Shown: piece by piece, positions 35,535-43,823 of the stretch
Position numbering within the stretch: position 1 is the first letter of the stretch
Layout of the letters: the number at the start of each line of letters is the position of its first letter
Origin: an uncultured Bacteroidota bacterium
GTDB taxonomy: Bacteria; Bacteroidota; Bacteroidia; Chitinophagales; Chitinophagaceae
NCBI GenBank assembly: GCA_903887415.1
Contig: CAISPO010000021.1
Coordinates: 1-64,000 of the forward strand
Direction of reading: 5' to 3'
Length of the DNA stretch: 64,000 nucleotides
Notes under the pieces: generated by a model
The model's database searches: none
What the model saw: only the letters and a program-made list of their open reading frames with translations
Told to the model about the DNA's origin: nothing
Position numbers and translations under genes: made by a program

Positions 35535-37403
35535 CTACAAATCTCTCCAAAACCCATCAGTCTCTTCATCCATACTGCGGATTGCATCCCGATCGGCTTC
35601 TTCCCAGTCATGACTATTGTCGTAATCAAGTTTGTCTCTTAAATATACTGTAAAAAAAGGTATAGCAATTTTGCCAGTTAAGTCTATATAGCCAATTTGA
35701 CCGTTTAATTTCACCTCAGCAACGCCGTTTGAAAAGTTCTTTGCCAAATCGTACTTGCATTGAATTTTTACCTTGCCTTTTTTATCAATAAACCCATACT
35801 TTCCATTCAATTTTACGTAAGCAAGACCTTCTGAAAAACGATATGCTTCTTCATAAATACAAGGTATAATTTGTGTATTTGCATTATCAATAAACCCATA
35901 CTTTCCATTCAATTTTACGTAAGCAAGGCCTTTCGAAAAACGATACGCCTCTTCATAAATACAAGGTATAATTTGTGTATTTGTGTTATCAATGAAACCG
36001 TATTTATCATTTATTTTTACACAAGCTAACCCTTCTGAAAAATGATCAGCATCATCATAATTGCAAAGGATAACTACATCTTTAGTCTTATTAAAAAATC
36101 CCCATTTGTCATTTAATTTCAACTTTGCTACACCTTCTGAAAAACTACTGATTTCATCGTAAATACATGGAATTTTTAGCTTTCCTCCTTTATCAATTAA
36201 ACCACATTTATTATTTAATTCAACCTCTGCTAATCCGTCTGAAAAACTACCTGCATTATCATATTTACAAGCAATTTTTATCTTTCCTGATTTATTAATA
36301 AATCCATATTCACTATTATGATTAACTACAATTGCCAAATCATCTGAAAAATTCCCATAACCAATGTATTTGCAGGGAGTAATTTGTTTACCCCTTTTAT
36401 CTATGAAACCCCATTTGTCATTTTGTTTTACCCATGCAACACCTTCTTCAAAATCATTTACATCATCATAAATACAAGGAATTTTCATCTTGCCTCTTTT
36501 GTCAATAAAACCCCATTTACCATTTAATTTAACTCCCGCTAATCCATCCGAAAAATCTCTTGCGTCATCAAACAATATATAATTTTCCATTTGCTCAACA
36601 CAATAATCCATTGTACTCACTCTCGTGTCAAACTCATTAATGCTGCCAGTAAGTACCTCACCTGCATGATACTTGGACAGAGATTCTAACTGGCTACTCT
36701 CAATACAGGTGAAATTAATTACATCACGGCCTTTAGTTGCACCACTTTTATAAATAAAGAGAATTGCACCACAAAAATGGTTTTGCTCTTGACGGATTAC
36801 TTTATCAGTAGGTTTCCAACCTTCTTTTGTTTCTTCAAAAATGGGTATTACTACCGATTTACCAGGGTTCATAGTGAGGATTTTCTTTGCATAGGCATTC
36901 ATCGCAATCAATCTATGAACATTAGCTAATTCAGTTTCTACTATTGACTCTGCAATATGATAAAGGACTGGTTCAAGGAGAACTCTTTTAGGTAGCGAAA
37001 TTGGCCTTCCTGTATTGTCAATAAAACTACATTTGCCATTCGATACGACTCTTGCACACCCTTCTGAAAAATTATCAATTTCATCGTAAAAATAAGGAAC
37101 AATAATTTTCCCCTCTAAGTCAATTAACCCATACTTCCCTTTTAATCTAACTTTTGCTACACTTTTTGAAAAACTATCTACATCTGCATAAATGCACGGT
37201 ATAACTTCTTTACCTGCTCTATCAATAAATCCCCATTTATCCTTTTTCAGCACTCTTGCTAAACCCTCAGAAAAACTACTAATATTATCATAGCCAGCAA
37301 TAACTTTGCTATTTTTATACAATCTACTTGACCACCCATCATACAAAATGAGTAGGTCATCATCAATTAATAATCTATGGCCTTGATTTCCGACTGTTGC
37401 CAT
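35535..37403 (-). CDS. WG-repeat protein (about 12 repeats)
   Basis: The 622-residue protein has about twelve WG/KWG repeats of 34 residues with the pattern F-S-E-G-L-A-x-V-K-x-x-x-K-W-G-F-I-D-K-x-G-K and I-P-C-I-Y-D. Three lie at residues 35-140. The other nine start near residue 275. Between them is a stretch of about 130 residues without the repeat, with its own conserved look. Such repeats form beta-propeller-like or solenoid binding surfaces. No signal peptide is seen, so the protein is probably cytoplasmic. Repeats seven and eight are almost identical at DNA level. Its codon use is more AT-rich than that of the housekeeping genes. Confidence 0.85.
   Translation of the reverse strand: MATVGNQGHRLLIDDDLLILYDGWSSRLYKNSKVIAGYDNISSFSEGLARVLKKDKWGFIDRAGKEVIPCIYADVDSFSKSVAKVRLKGKYGLIDLEGKIIVPYFYDEIDNFSEGCARVVSNGKCSFIDNTGRPISLPKRVLLEPVLYHIAESIVETELANVHRLIAMNAYAKKILTMNPGKSVVIPIFEETKEGWKPTDKVIRQEQNHFCGAILFIYKSGATKGRDVINFTCIESSQLESLSKYHAGEVLTGSINEFDTRVSTMDYCVEQMENYILFDDARDFSDGLAGVKLNGKWGFIDKRGKMKIPCIYDDVNDFEEGVAWVKQNDKWGFIDKRGKQITPCKYIGYGNFSDDLAIVVNHNSEYGFINKSGKIKIACKYDNAGSFSDGLAEVELNNKCGLIDKGGKLKIPCIYDEISSFSEGVAKLKLNDKWGFFNKTKDVVILCNYDDADHFSEGLACVKINDKYGFIDNTNTQIIPCIYEEAYRFSKGLAYVKLNGKYGFIDNANTQIIPCIYEEAYRFSEGLAYVKLNGKYGFIDKKGKVKIQCKYDLAKNFSNGVAEVKLNGQIGYIDLTGKIAIPFFTVYLRDKLDYDNSHDWEEADRDAIRSMDEETDGFWRDL
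35784..35987 (-). repeat. near-identical 102-bp tandem duplication inside the WG gene
   Basis: 35784-35885 and 35886-35987 match at most positions, with a 102-base period equal to one 34-residue repeat. The lack of divergence marks a recent unequal exchange. Confidence 0.85.
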
Positions 37404-37667
37404 TTTTATTCCTTTTTTGTTGTTGGAGTTTTGCTTCTCAATGAGAAAGTAAAAAACGACAAAAGGTATTTGTAAAGTTAAAAATAAACTCCATTTCAGA
37501 GCTTTTCACTTTATCATTATGCTTTACATAATTGTTTTACGTCCTTGAGTCTCCGCCCTTCTGCGAATCTCACTGCTTCTCGCACTGTAAAACCACAGTA
37601 TAACCAAACCTTTAATCCCTATAATTAAATCGGGCAACTAATCTTTCCACACGCAAAAAAAATATTT
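37404..37667. other. AT-rich intergenic region
   Basis: This stretch lies between the divergent WG gene and the 54-codon gene. It holds no convincing gene. A minus-strand frame around 37520-37610 with WLYCGFTVREAVRF-like composition is short, lacks a start and is interrupted, so I treat it as noise or a relic. Confidence 0.4.
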
Positions 37668-37698
37668 TTTGCTAATATATACTAATGCTGTAACTTCA
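37668..37698 (+). promoter_or_regulatory. promoter of the 54-residue gene
   Basis: TTTG at 37668-37671 and TAACTTCA at 37691-37698 are exactly 19 bases apart, the standard spacing. The -33 element is perfect, the -7 element matches five or six of the eight consensus positions. The start codon follows 31 bases later. Confidence 0.55.
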
Positions 37699-37729
37699 TA
37701 GTACAAAAGCGTAAACAATAACTGTAAAT

Positions 37730-37894
37730 ATGAAAAGCAAGTATTTAAATGCTGGATTAAAAGACGTGGGTACGGAAGATTTACTCGATAGAGTTGATTT
37801 TCTTGAAAGCCAAACTTGGGGTGTGCGGAACTGTTACGATCACATGTATCGAGATTGGTGTAACGAGATAGCATTCCGGCTTTACGGAAATTAG
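37730..37894 (+). CDS. small hypothetical protein (54 aa) with its own promoter and terminator
   Basis: This gene is missed by long-ORF searches. ATG 37730 starts MKSKYLNAGLKDVGTEDLL and the frame continues through FLESQTWGVRNCYDHMYRDW to TAG 37892. It is rich in Trp, Tyr, Cys and charged residues, with two cysteines at positions 35 and 44. It has no signal peptide or membrane segment. A matching -33/-7 promoter lies upstream and a hairpin terminator starts four bases after the stop, so it is a single-gene unit. I do not recognise the family. A small regulator or peptide toxin would be possible; nothing in the sequence decides. Confidence 0.6.
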   Translation: MKSKYLNAGLKDVGTEDLLDRVDFLESQTWGVRNCYDHMYRDWCNEIAFRLYGN

Positions 37895-37897
37895 TTA

Positions 37898-37925
37898 AAA
37901 GGCTACCTATTCGGTAGCTTTTTTG
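37898..37925 (+). terminator. rho-independent terminator of the 54-residue gene
   Basis: AAGGCTACC and GGTAGCTTT pair around TATTC with one G-U pair, followed by a run of six T. Confidence 0.8.
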
Positions 37926-37993
37926 TTGGTGTTAGTACTTTGTATGTTAACCTTGCATTATCGGCGTTTTTGAAAATACTACGTTGTAACGTT

Positions 37994-38191
37994 TCATTTG
38001 AGCTTACCCATTTTTTTTAAATTGCTAATCACTTTTTCCAGAGGTACTTTTTCATCGTTTTTTCTCAATTCAGCTATAATACCCTCGAACAGACCTCGAA
38101 GCTTTCCAGCGTGGTGCTCAATTGTCTTAATATCAATAATAACCGCGGTCATGTTATTTTTCCCATCGGTCAGATAACGCACACCTTTCAT
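37994..38191 (-). CDS. antitoxin-like protein, orphan
   Basis: The 65-residue protein starts [20 protein letters not shown], which resembles the N-terminal beta-hairpin of Phd/YefM- or RelB-type antitoxins (a tag for autorepression), and it has a charged helical C-terminus with [14 protein letters not shown] chose ATG 38191; the open frame starts six codons earlier. No toxin gene lies directly after its stop, so it would be a solitary antitoxin or a relic. The resemblance is weak and no name is given. Confidence 0.45.
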   Translation of the reverse strand: MKGVRYLTDGKNNMTAVIIDIKTIEHHAGKLRGLFEGIIAELRKNDEKVPLEKVISNLKKMGKLK

Positions 38192-38280
38192 AACTAAATA
38201 TTTATACACTCAAATCTACTTGAAGTTTATCGACTTGCCAACCTCAACTTATCAACTTATCACCTATCAACCTACAAACC

Positions 38281-38288
38281 TATCTTTG
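38281..38288 (+). promoter_or_regulatory. -7 promoter box of the CCA-adding enzyme
   Basis: TATCTTTG is a perfect match nine bases before the ATG at 38298. This supports that start over the upstream TTG. Confidence 0.65.
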
Positions 38289-38297
38289 CACCCGATC

Positions 38298-39716
38298 ATG
38301 GATATTGTTTGCTCTCCTGAGGAACTTAAATTATTTCAACTGGTAGGTGATGCCGCAGCCGGCATGAATGCGAGCTGCTACCTTATAGGCGGCTTTGTGC
38401 GCGATAAGATCCTGGGCAGGCCTACCAAGGATGCAGATATTGTATGCACAGGGGATGGCATAGCACTTGCTCATGCAGTTGCTAATCTGCTGCCTAATAG
38501 ACCGCAAGTCAATTTCTTCAAAACATTTGGCACAGCTCAGTTCAAATTGAATGGATTTGATGTGGAGTTCGTAGGCGCTCGCAAAGAATCCTACACAACC
38601 GATTCCCGCAAACCGGAAGTAACACCCGGCACTATTGAAGATGACCAACTGAGGCGGGATTTTACCATAAACGCGCTCGCTATCAGCCTGAATAAAGATG
38701 ATTACGGCAAGCTCATTGACCCATTCAATGGCATTGAAGACCTCAATAATCAAATCATCCGCACCCCGCTCGGACCGGACATCACATTCTCTGACGACCC
38801 GCTGCGCATGATGCGTGCGATACGTTTCGCTACACAGCTTGGCTTTACAATTACACCTGATGTTTTTGAAGCCATAACCCGCAATAAGGAGCGGATAAAA
38901 ATCGTATCGCAAGAGCGCATCACCGACGAGCTTAACAAAATAATGGCAACGCCTAAACCCTCCGTAGGTCTTGATCTGCTTTTCCGCTCAGGACTGCTCA
39001 AGGAGTTCTTCCCGCAGTTCGTTGACCTTTCTGGCGTGGAGATCATAGAGGGCAAGGGGCATAAAGATAATTTTTATCACACACTACAGGTGATAGATAA
39101 CACCGCCGCAAAAAGCGATAACCTCTGGTTGCGCTGGGCAGCCCTGCTGCACGATATAGGCAAGCCGGCCACTAAGCGTTTTGAAGACGGACACGGCTGG
39201 ACTTTTCACGGCCATGAGGTAGTGGGTGAACGAATGACGCCCCGCATTTTCAAGCAACTGAAGCTGCCGCTGAACGAGCATATGAAGTACGTGGCCAAGC
39301 TGGTGCTGCTGCACCTGCGCCCCATAAGCCTCACCAAAGAAGACATCACCGACTCGGCCATGCGCCGCCTGCTATTTGATGCAGGAGACGAACTGGAAGA
39401 CCTGATGATACTGTGCGAAAGCGACATTACCTCGAAGAACAAAGCCAAGGTGAAGCGCTATCTCGAAAATTTTGAGCTGGTAAAAGAACGGCTGAAAGAG
39501 GTAGAAGAAAGCGATAAGATACGCAACTGGCAGCCCCCCATCACGGGAGATGAGATCATGCAATTATTTAACCTCACGCCTTCGCGCGAAGTAGGTGTGC
39601 TTAAAACCGCTGTACGAGAAGCTATCCTTGATGGTGTGATACCGAACAACTATGATGCCGCTTATACTCTACTGCTAGAAAAGGCCAAAGAACTGAATCT
39701 TGCGCCCAGGCTTTAA
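38298..39716 (+). CDS. cca: tRNA nucleotidyltransferase/poly(A) polymerase-type protein with HD domain
   Basis: The 472-residue protein belongs to the class II CCA-adding/poly(A) polymerase family. The catalytic head has [22 protein letters not shown], with the GG and D-x-D metal ligands, then [12 protein letters not shown] and [14 protein letters not shown]-terminal HD domain shows [13 protein letters not shown] and HGHEVVGE, as in E. coli Cca with its phosphohydrolase activity. It adds CCA to tRNA 3' ends or acts in RNA turnover. I chose ATG 38298 by promoter position; the upstream TTG at 38220 adds an unconserved leader. Confidence 0.92.
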   Translation: MDIVCSPEELKLFQLVGDAAAGMNASCYLIGGFVRDKILGRPTKDADIVCTGDGIALAHAVANLLPNRPQVNFFKTFGTAQFKLNGFDVEFVGARKESYTTDSRKPEVTPGTIEDDQLRRDFTINALAISLNKDDYGKLIDPFNGIEDLNNQIIRTPLGPDITFSDDPLRMMRAIRFATQLGFTITPDVFEAITRNKERIKIVSQERITDELNKIMATPKPSVGLDLLFRSGLLKEFFPQFVDLSGVEIIEGKGHKDNFYHTLQVIDNTAAKSDNLWLRWAALLHDIGKPATKRFEDGHGWTFHGHEVVGERMTPRIFKQLKLPLNEHMKYVAKLVLLHLRPISLTKEDITDSAMRRLLFDAGDELEDLMILCESDITSKNKAKVKRYLENFELVKERLKEVEESDKIRNWQPPITGDEIMQLFNLTPSREVGVLKTAVREAILDGVIPNNYDAAYTLLLEKAKELNLAPRL

Positions 39717-39771
39717 TAATTGGTGTATTGCTTGATTCCGCACATATGATAAAATCTATACAAAAAAATTG

Positions 39772-39779
39772 TAATTTTG
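39772..39779 (+). promoter_or_regulatory. -7 promoter box of the MNT/HEPN pair
   Basis: TAATTTTG is a perfect match only four bases before the ATG at 39784, so the mRNA is probably leaderless. Confidence 0.6.
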
Positions 39780-39783
39780 GTAT

Positions 39784-40104
39784 ATGAAGGACAAGCAAAA
39801 CATATTTGACCTTATCAAAAAATCTGTAACGGCCATTGATCCTGGCGCCACAGTGATTTTATATGGTTCTTATGCCCGTGGAGACTACCGGGAAACTTCT
39901 GATATTGATTTGCTAATATTATTGGACATTAACAGGGAGAAGTTGACTTACTCTGAGAAATTTAAAATAACTAGTCCGATCTATGATATTGGACTTGAAA
40001 CTGACACATTGATTAGCCCTAAAATATATTCAAAAATAGGCTGGGCCCGTCATCGTGTAACCCCGTACTATGAAAATGTAAATAAAGAAGGAATTATATT
40101 ATGA
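39784..40104 (+). CDS. minimal nucleotidyltransferase (MNT) of a HEPN/MNT module
   Basis: The 106-residue protein is a minimal nucleotidyltransferase with VILYGSYARGDYRETSDIDLLILL, where G-S and D-x-D are the catalytic elements. In HEPN/MNT pairs the MNT protein is the antitoxin and in studied examples AMPylates a tyrosine of the HEPN toxin. Its stop overlaps the HEPN start by four bases (ATGA). The base composition is AT-rich, consistent with transfer. The C-terminus has SKIGWARHRVTPYYENV. Confidence 0.85.
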   Translation: MKDKQNIFDLIKKSVTAIDPGATVILYGSYARGDYRETSDIDLLILLDINREKLTYSEKFKITSPIYDIGLETDTLISPKIYSKIGWARHRVTPYYENVNKEGIIL

Positions 40105-40502
40105 CGGATAAAGAAAATCGGGAGTTAATTCAGTATAGATTCGGCAAGGCTTCTGAAACAATGCAGGAAGTTAAATTTTTGTTTGAAAATCAACTTTGGA
40201 ACAACGCAGTAAACAGGCTCTACTATCGTTGTTTCTATGCTGTTGGCGCTTTACTTGCGAGTGTAAATGTATATACCAAAACACATTCGGGTGCAAGTCA
40301 AATGTTTAGTCTGCATTTTATTAAACAGGGTATTTTTGAAAAAGAAGATCACAAGATATTTACAACACTCCTTGATATGAGGCAAGATGCTGACTACGAA
40401 GATTTTATCGACTATGAAGAAAGTGATGTAGCTCCGCTAATTGATCCGGCTAAACAACTGATCAGCCATATCGAGAAATATATTGCGCCATTCTTAAATT
40501 GA
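40101..40502 (+). CDS. HEPN-domain protein, putative toxin of a HEPN/MNT module
   Basis: The 133-residue protein is a helical HEPN protein of the PF05168 type: FLFENQLWNNAVNRLYYRCFYAVGALL in the first half and DHKIFTTLLDMRQDADYEDF in the second. In this group the R-x4-6-H RNase motif of the HepT type is not clearly present. Instead there is the MRQDADY stretch near residue 93 common to this subfamily. With the overlapping MNT gene it forms a two-gene module that may cut or modify RNA when released. No phage or IS gene is adjacent. Confidence 0.85.
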   Translation: MTDKENRELIQYRFGKASETMQEVKFLFENQLWNNAVNRLYYRCFYAVGALLASVNVYTKTHSGASQMFSLHFIKQGIFEKEDHKIFTTLLDMRQDADYEDFIDYEESDVAPLIDPAKQLISHIEKYIAPFLN

Positions 40503-40563
40503 CCCAAAAAGTAGCAACATAAAAAACACTAAACGAACTCCTGCTACTTTTAGACCGCATAAA

Positions 40564-41736
40564 ATGACCAACCGCCAGCTTTTCCAACAACATGTAGCGC
40601 AGACCTCGCCCGCCCCGGTGGGTATCGAGATCATATCCGCTTCCGGCAGCTATCTATATGACGTTGACGGAAAAAAATACCTGGATATGATCGGCGGCAT
40701 TAGTGTTTGCAACATTGGCCATAGCCATCCCAGGGTGGTTGAGGCGGTACAAAAGCAAGCCGCCGACTATATGCACGTAATGGTATATGGTGAGCTGGTA
40801 CAGAGCCCACAGGTGAAATATGCGGAGCTGCTCGCAAAGCATCTGCCAGCGAGTCTCGACTGTGTTTATTTCACCAATTCGGGCGCAGAAGCCACCGAGG
40901 GCGCACTCAAACTTGCCCGTCGCGCCACAGGCCGCACCGATATTATCAGTTGCAACAAAAGCTATCACGGCAACACCTTGGGCGCACTCGCTGTAATGGG
41001 TGACGAATACTGGCGGAATGCATTCCGGCCACTGATGCCCGGCGTATGGCGTTACGACTACAATTCTGAAGCACTAATTAATGCCATCAATGGGCAAACA
41101 GCCTGCGTCATCATAGAAACCATACAGGGTGAAGCAGGGGTTATTGTACCTAACGAAAACTGGCTGCAGCAATTGCGTAAAAAATGTACAGAGGCAGGTG
41201 CGTTACTGATATTCGATGAGATACAGTGCGGCTTCGGGCGCACAGGCAAGCTCTGGGGTTTTGAGCATTATGATGTCATACCTGATATTGTATTGCTGGG
41301 CAAGGCGCTGGGCGGGGGTATGCCTATGGGTGCTTTTATATCATCCCACCAGTTGATGCAGACGCTGACGCACAGTCCTGTGCTGGGCCATATTACCACT
41401 TTCGGCGGCCACCCGGTATGCTGTGCCGCCGGTATGGCTGGAATGAAGGTGCTGCTTGACGAAAACATTATTGCTGCGGTCGCCGAAAAAGAAAAATTGT
41501 GCCTTTCACTACTGAAACATCCCTCAATAAAAGCGATACGAAGCAAGGGGCTGCTGATCGCAATAGAGTTGGAAACCGCTGCGCAAGTATCTGAAACACT
41601 GCAGCGCTGCCTCGCAAAAGGGTTATTTTCCGATTGGTTTTTGTTTGCTCCGCAGTGCATCCGCTTTGCACCACCACTCACTATTACCATTGCCGAGATC
41701 ACTTCCGCCTGCGAGATATTGCAATCATTCCTGTAA
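40564..41736 (+). CDS. class III aminotransferase (acetylornithine-type)
   Basis: The 390-residue PLP enzyme has the class III pattern: LDMIGGISVCNIGHSHP, NSGAEATEGALKLAR, a DEIQCGFGRTGKLWGFEHYDV segment and the PLP lysine in LLGKALGGGMPMGAF. Similar enzymes act on acetylornithine, ornithine or 4-aminobutyrate; the exact substrate cannot be decided. It is a single gene followed by a shared terminator at 41741. The start region just upstream contains a TACTTTTA sequence, one base off the -7 box. Confidence 0.88.
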   Translation: MTNRQLFQQHVAQTSPAPVGIEIISASGSYLYDVDGKKYLDMIGGISVCNIGHSHPRVVEAVQKQAADYMHVMVYGELVQSPQVKYAELLAKHLPASLDCVYFTNSGAEATEGALKLARRATGRTDIISCNKSYHGNTLGALAVMGDEYWRNAFRPLMPGVWRYDYNSEALINAINGQTACVIIETIQGEAGVIVPNENWLQQLRKKCTEAGALLIFDEIQCGFGRTGKLWGFEHYDVIPDIVLLGKALGGGMPMGAFISSHQLMQTLTHSPVLGHITTFGGHPVCCAAGMAGMKVLLDENIIAAVAEKEKLCLSLLKHPSIKAIRSKGLLIAIELETAAQVSETLQRCLAKGLFSDWFLFAPQCIRFAPPLTITIAEITSACEILQSFL

Positions 41737-41740
41737 TAGC

Positions 41741-41763
41741 AAAGGCGGGACAAACCCGCCTTT
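41741..41763. terminator. bidirectional terminator
   Basis: AAAGGCGGG and CCCGCCTTT form a perfect nine-pair stem with a five-base loop. It lies between the convergent aminotransferase and lipoprotein genes and can end both. Confidence 0.85.
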
Positions 41764-41790
41764 CTGATATTTTTGAAGGGATCTGAAATA

Positions 41791-42666
41791 TTACGGAGTA
41801 AGCGTAAGCTCATAAATATGCACACCTATAGTAAGCTGGGCATCGGCATCGCAATTTCCTGCACCATAGTTCAGTACGCGGGAGCCCTGGTAACCACTCA
41901 CATTCACCACACCGGATTCGCAAAAATTACAACCCATAGCAAATTGTAACGGAGTCGCGATATCAAAGGAAAAAACATTGCCATCGGGCCTTGTTACCAG
42001 CGCCGATCCTGATATGGAAAAAATATCATCACTCCTGTCACCAGTTGTATATCCCTGCACCCATTTCCGAACTAAAGAACCTTTCCATACTACAAATTGG
42101 CTGTTCAGCGGGTCCTGGCTTACATTCATTGAGTCAGCTGTTGTAACCTTATAGTACCAGTTACCCGCAATGGTAGTATCCACACGTGTAGTGGCTATCG
42201 TACCGGTAAGCTGGTTATCATTAACATAGTAATTATCAAAGGTAATCGTGTGCTGCTGGCCTGCGTCCGTGTATTCACCATTATAAGAAACAATTATTGT
42301 CCCCTTCCTGTTCCTGCCGTCAAGGCACATACAATCGTTCGGTCCAAAACGGATAACTAAAGTATGCGGAGTGCTGTTAGTGTCAGTGCCTACTGTGCAG
42401 CAATTTCCTATTACCGTGTTGTGCGTGGTGCGCATATATGCCCCGCTGTACACCTCGCCGGCAGCATCGGCTATGGAAATAACGTCATCGTTCGCCCATT
42501 CTATCCTTGATACATCTGAGGCATAACCGCCCTGGTCGTCACCATTTCCTATAATGTTATCATTACTTTTCTGGCAAGCCTGGAACACGAGGGCCGAGGA
42601 TGCAAACAAAAAAGCAGAGATAGTAACAACAACAGCGCTTCTTTTGAAATTAAAATTGCAATGCAT
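41791..42666 (-). CDS. hypothetical lipoprotein, paralogue of the next gene
   Basis: The 291-residue exported protein has a lipoprotein-like signal (LVFQAC, Cys at 31). After a short Asp/Asn-rich linker it shares with its neighbour an ordered set of motifs: GGYASD, VISIADAAG, then FGPNDCMCLDGRNRKGTIIVSY, DNYYVNDNQLTGT and, near the end, ...GVVNVSGYQGSRVLNYGAGNCDA followed by YELTL. A conserved C-x-C/D-G-R-N-R-x-G box may bind a metal or be structural. I do not recognise the family. Confidence 0.7.
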   Translation of the reverse strand: MHCNFNFKRSAVVVTISAFLFASSALVFQACQKSNDNIIGNGDDQGGYASDVSRIEWANDDVISIADAAGEVYSGAYMRTTHNTVIGNCCTVGTDTNSTPHTLVIRFGPNDCMCLDGRNRKGTIIVSYNGEYTDAGQQHTITFDNYYVNDNQLTGTIATTRVDTTIAGNWYYKVTTADSMNVSQDPLNSQFVVWKGSLVRKWVQGYTTGDRSDDIFSISGSALVTRPDGNVFSFDIATPLQFAMGCNFCESGVVNVSGYQGSRVLNYGAGNCDADAQLTIGVHIYELTLTP

Positions 42667-42774
42667 AGTTCAATATGGTTGTTTAATGGGCTCTTTAATG
42701 GTTAATGATAATGAATTTTGCCGCTAATATACGAATAGTGGTTAATGTTGCCTACAGATTAAGCCACAAAATAT

Positions 42775-42802
42775 AAAAGGCGGAACATATTTCCGCCTTT
42801 TA
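42775..42802 (-). terminator. terminator of the second lipoprotein gene
   Basis: AAAAGGCGGAA and TTCCGCCTTTT pair around CATAT, with a T-run on the minus strand. It lies 20 bases after the stop at 42822. Confidence 0.8.
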
Positions 42803-42821
42803 TTGAAAAACAACAAGATAA

Positions 42822-43670
42822 TTATTTCAATGTAATGTTATAGGTGTGCGACCCTACAGTAAGCTGCGCTTCAGAATCGCAATTGCCATCGCCATAGTTG
42901 AGTGTCCGCACCCCGCCCAATGGACCGGTAATGCTCACAACACCGGCTTCTATCCAGGCGCAGTTATACGCTACTTGCAAAGGAGTCGTAATATTCATCA
43001 CAAACGAATGGCCATTTGCACGGGTAAGTGTTGTAGTTCCGGATATAAGGTAAGAGTCGTCTGTTCTGTCGGTAGTGGTATAACCAGTGAGCCAAGTCCT
43101 GGTACGGGTGCCGGTCCATACTATCTCGCCATTTCCGGTGCCAAGGTTCAAAGTATCGTTTACATTAACTGTGTAGTACACCTGTCCGGAACTGTTAGTA
43201 CCCATATTTGTTACAGTTTTAACGCCGGTAAGCTGGTTATCGTTTACGAAATAGTTGCTATAGGTAATGGTGTGTGTGCTGCCGCTGTCTTTGTAATGTC
43301 CCGTATAGGTAACTATAATGCTGCCCCTGCGGTTCTTGCCATCAGCGCAAGTGCAATCCGTCGTGCCAAAATTGATAGTCAGCACGTGAGGGGTCACAGT
43401 AGTATCATTGGTAACAGTAGCACAGCCACCCAGCGTAGTACCCGTAGTACGCAGGCTAGAACCGCCGTTTGTTGATGCTGCAACATCTGCCATAGAAACG
43501 ACGTCATTACTGTTCGTTTCCATTTTTACATGGTCAGAAGCATACCCGCCATTATCATCAACGTTCGTTAGGGAGTCGTCTGCTGTTTTATGGCAGCCTA
43601 CAGTGAAGACAAAGAGGGCGACAGTAATTGTTGCCGCGCTCAGGCTAAGAAAAAATCTGGATTTACGCAT
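42822..43670 (-). CDS. hypothetical lipoprotein, paralogue of the previous gene
   Basis: The 282-residue protein has a lipoprotein signal (FTVGC, Cys at 26) and the same ordered motifs as the gene at 41791: GGYASD, DVVSMADVAA, FGTTDCTCADGKNRRGSIIV, SNYFVNDNQLTGV and a final GDGNCDSEAQLTVGSHTYNITL. The two match along their length, so they arose by tandem duplication, now with a hairpin between them. The function is unknown; cell-surface location is inferred from the lipid signal. Each has its own terminator. Confidence 0.7.
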   Translation of the reverse strand: MRKSRFFLSLSAATITVALFVFTVGCHKTADDSLTNVDDNGGYASDHVKMETNSNDVVSMADVAASTNGGSSLRTTGTTLGGCATVTNDTTVTPHVLTINFGTTDCTCADGKNRRGSIIVTYTGHYKDSGSTHTITYSNYFVNDNQLTGVKTVTNMGTNSSGQVYYTVNVNDTLNLGTGNGEIVWTGTRTRTWLTGYTTTDRTDDSYLISGTTTLTRANGHSFVMNITTPLQVAYNCAWIEAGVVSITGPLGGVRTLNYGDGNCDSEAQLTVGSHTYNITLK

Positions 43671-43793
43671 TTTTTTATGTTTTAAGGTTATAAAATAATT
43701 TTTACGGTTTTAAGACTATTGACCTGTCTTTTGGTTTAATATCATCAAAAAATATTCCGAAAATTCTTATTTCAAGTTAAAAGTAATAATAAT

Positions 43794-43801
43794 TACTTTT
43801 G
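43794..43801 (+). promoter_or_regulatory. -7 promoter box of ugd
   Basis: TACTTTTG is a perfect match 22 bases before the ugd start. Confidence 0.6.
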
Positions 43802-43823
43802 CGGCTCAATCCATTATGATAAA

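Noticed and set aside
37520-37615. Minus-strand frame with WLYCGFTVREAV-like composition
   Set aside because: It has no start codon, a stop just upstream and only about 33 codons, so it cannot be separated from chance or a relic.
37638-37874. 78-residue minus-strand frame
   Set aside because: It is antisense to the 54-residue gene, which has a promoter and terminator; the minus frame has neither.
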